The translations under genes and the position numbers were made by a program. A DNA stretch of 5,237 bases, from NCBI GenBank assembly GCA_003556955.1, contig PWQB01000371.1:1-5237 (forward strand), written 5' to 3'. Below are positions 3,511-5,237 of this stretch, piece after piece. Numbering within the stretch: the stretch's first letter is position 1; each line of letters begins with the position of its first letter. The notes under the pieces are model-generated. The model searched no databases. It worked only from the letters and a program-made list of their open reading frames with translations, and was not told where the DNA came from. This DNA is from Nostocaceae cyanobacterium CSSed10_463m (GTDB taxonomy: Bacteria > Cyanobacteriota > Cyanobacteriia > Cyanobacteriales > Nostocaceae).

Positions 3511-5237
3511 TTAGGTTTGATCTAATTTCAGTACAGCCATAAAAGCTTCCTGGGGTACATCCACAGTTCCCACAGATTTCATCCGCTTTTTACCTTTCGC
3601 CTGTTTCTGCAAAAGTTTCTTCTTCCGGCTGATGTCACCACCATAGCACTTAGCCAGTACATCTTTCCGCAAAGCCGGGATGTGTTCACTGGCAATCACT
3701 TTACTACCAATTGATGCCTGAATTGGCACTTTAAATTGATGGCGCGGAATTAATTCTTTGAGTTTTTCGGCCATGGAACGCCCAACACCATAAGCTTTAT
3801 CTCGGTGAACAATCATCGCCAAGGAGTCAACAGCATCACCGTTGATCATAATATCCAGCTTCACCAAGGGATTTTCCCGGTAGCCAATCAGATGATATTC
3901 CATACTGGCATAACCGCGCGATCGCGACTTCATCTGGTCAAAAAAGTCAGTGACGACTTCCGCCAAAGGTAACTCGTATGTCAATGTCGTGCGTCCTTGG
4001 GCGAGGTATTTCATATCTTTGAAAATCCCCCGTCGATTTTGCGACAATTCCATTAAACTACCCACGTAGGTTTCCGGGGTAATCATTTCTACTTGAACAT
4101 AAGGTTCCTCAATTTTTTCTCTGTCGTTAGGAGCAGGTAAATGACTGGGATTATCTATAAACAGTTCTTCACCTTTCATCGTGATTACACGGTAAACCAC
4201 TGAAGGGGCTGTAATAATTAAATCCAGGTTGTATTCTCGTTCTAAACGTTCTTGGACAATTTCCATGTGCAGCAAACCCAAGAACCCACAACGGAAGCCA
4301 AAACCCATCGCACTAGAGGTTTCTGGTTCGTATTGTAGAGCAGCATCATTAAGTCCCAGTTTTTCTAAAGCTTCCCGCAAGTCTTCAAATTGGTCAGCAT
4401 CAATGGGGAACATCCCACAAAATACCATTGGTTTGGCTTCTGTGTAACCAGGTAATGGGGCTGAGGCTTTCGCTTTAGACAAGGTAATTGTGTCTCCCAC
4501 CCGTGCATCAGCTACAGCTTTAATGGCGGCGGCAAAATACCCTACTTCCCCAGCGTGGAGTTCTTCTACTTGCATTTCTGTGGGAGAAAGCACGCCTAAT
4601 TCATCAATGACATATTCTTTGCCGGATGCCATCAAATAAACGCGATCGCCTTTTTTGATTGTGCCATCCATCACCCGGAAATAGACAATCACTCCTCGGT
4701 AGGTATCATAATAGCTATCAAAAATCAATGCCCGTAAGGGTGCATTTAGGGTGTCTTTGGGTGGGGGAATGCGTTCTACAACTGCTGACAAAATTTCATT
4801 AATGCCAATTCCCTCTTTGGCAGATGCCAAAATTGCACCACTGCAATCCAAACCAATAATTTCTTCGATTTCGCCAATTACCCGGTCTGGTTCTGCCCCA
4901 GGTAAATCGATTTTGTTTAAAACTGGAATAATTTCCAGGTCATGTTCTAAAGCCAAATACAAATTAGCTAAGGTTTGCGCCTCTACACCTTGAGACGCAT
5001 CTACCACTAACAACGCTCCTTCACAAGCTACAAGGCTGCGGGACACCTCATAAGAAAAATCGACGTGACCGGGAGTATCAATTAAATTTAAGACATACTC
5101 CTGACCGTCCTTGGCCTTGTAGTTCATCCGGGCAGCTTGCAGCTTAATTGTAATGCCGCGCTCCCGTTCAAGATCCATGTTGTCAAGGAACTGTTCCTTC
5201 ATTTTGCGCTCATCTACAGTGCCAGTGGCTTGCAGTA
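3511..5237 (-). CDS. lepA: Elongation factor 4 (LepA), translational GTPase; N-terminal codons outside window
   Basis: The frame runs from the window's right edge to TAA at 3511-3513. It first reads [11 protein letters not shown], then the internal methionine at 5200-5202, which is not the true start. About 574 residues are visible out of roughly 603 usual for LepA, so only the first ~29, including the P-loop (G1), are missing. Counting from that methionine, G2 is RGITIK (15-20), G3 DTPGH (42-46), G4 NKID (96-99) and G5 SAK (127-129). The EF-G-like domains follow, then the LepA-specific tail with [20 protein letters not shown] and a [11 protein letters not shown] end. LepA is a ribosome-associated GTPase that can back-translocate ribosomes and aids translation or initiation under stress. 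No terminator is visible in the 20 bases before the IS right end, so its transcript may run into the element antisense to tnpB. Confidence 0.97.
   Translation of the reverse strand, partial: LQATGTVDERKMKEQFLDNMDLERERGITIKLQAARMNYKAKDGQEYVLNLIDTPGHVDFSYEVSRSLVACEGALLVVDASQGVEAQTLANLYLALEHDLEIIPVLNKIDLPGAEPDRVIGEIEEIIGLDCSGAILASAKEGIGINEILSAVVERIPPPKDTLNAPLRALIFDSYYDTYRGVIVYFRVMDGTIKKGDRVYLMASGKEYVIDELGVLSPTEMQVEELHAGEVGYFAAAIKAVADARVGDTITLSKAKASAPLPGYTEAKPMVFCGMFPIDADQFEDLREALEKLGLNDAALQYEPETSSAMGFGFRCGFLGLLHMEIVQERLEREYNLDLIITAPSVVYRVITMKGEELFIDNPSHLPAPNDREKIEEPYVQVEMITPETYVGSLMELSQNRRGIFKDMKYLAQGRTTLTYELPLAEVVTDFFDQMKSRSRGYASMEYHLIGYRENPLVKLDIMINGDAVDSLAMIVHRDKAYGVGRSMAEKLKELIPRHQFKVPIQASIGSKVIASEHIPALRKDVLAKCYGGDISRKKKLLQKQAKGKKRMKSVGTVDVPQEAFMAVLKLDQT
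3918..3925. other. HIP1 octamer GCGATCGC (in lepA)
   Basis: An exact copy inside the lepA coding sequence, where HIP1 sites are often tolerated. It serves only as a taxonomic marker. Confidence 0.9.
4642..4649. other. HIP1 octamer GCGATCGC (in lepA)
   Basis: A second exact copy within lepA, 724 bases from the first. Confidence 0.9.

Noticed and set aside
4229..4447. 72-codon open frame on the plus strand
   Set aside because: It lies wholly inside lepA on the opposite strand, has no ribosome site or recognisable motif, and is best explained as a shadow of lepA codon use.
4751..4993. 80-codon open frame on the plus strand
   Set aside because: It is also antisense within the conserved GTPase part of lepA; low-complexity product, no start signals.
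5200..5202. ATG as the lepA start
   Set aside because: The frame continues upstream to the window edge with the conserved-looking [11 protein letters not shown], and the G1 motif is still missing, so this methionine is internal.

Overview
The window looks like chromosomal DNA of a filamentous, Nostocales-type cyanobacterium. Three HIP1 octamers (GCGATCGC), a short TTCCCTG-type heptanucleotide tandem repeat, several GC-rich hairpin repeats between genes and a cyanobacterial-looking LepA support this. The genus cannot be fixed from the sequence alone.

Layout from left to right. Bases 2-118 are the last codons of an ABC transporter ATPase. A 232-base gap rich in short repeats and hairpins follows. 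Next, on the same strand, is a six-helix ABC-2 type permease (351-1139); together these are probably the two halves of one exporter. Bases 1140-1530 contain no gene. They hold a small hairpin repeat, a four-copy heptamer repeat and a 183-base element built as one long imperfect palindrome (1333-1515), which resembles a MITE. An IS605-type insertion sequence of about 1.96 kb comes next (about 1530-3490), with divergent tnpA (minus) and tnpB (plus). The window ends with lepA (elongation factor 4) on the minus strand, whose N-terminal codons lie beyond base 5237.

The ancestral arrangement was probably a permease gene and lepA converging on one intergenic region. The palindromic element and the IS both sit in that region and break neither host gene. 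The IS appears intact: TnpA keeps its HUH pair and catalytic tyrosine, and TnpB keeps its D/E/D RuvC triad and four-cysteine zinc finger. Each end has a subterminal hairpin. At the right end, a GAAA guide before the hairpin matches TCAT after it under the IS608/ISDra2 pairing rule, which places the right boundary at 3490. If so, the TnpB guide RNA (omega/reRNA) would take its guide from 3491 onward, the 20 bases just beyond the lepA stop. tnpB has a consensus -35/-10 promoter and a near-perfect Shine-Dalgarno sequence, while tnpA has neither. The element therefore looks set for high nuclease and low transposase output.

The system most worth attention is this RNA-guided TnpB element, with its competing right-end hairpins and the converging lepA transcript. 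It belongs to a known class; no wholly new system is evident.
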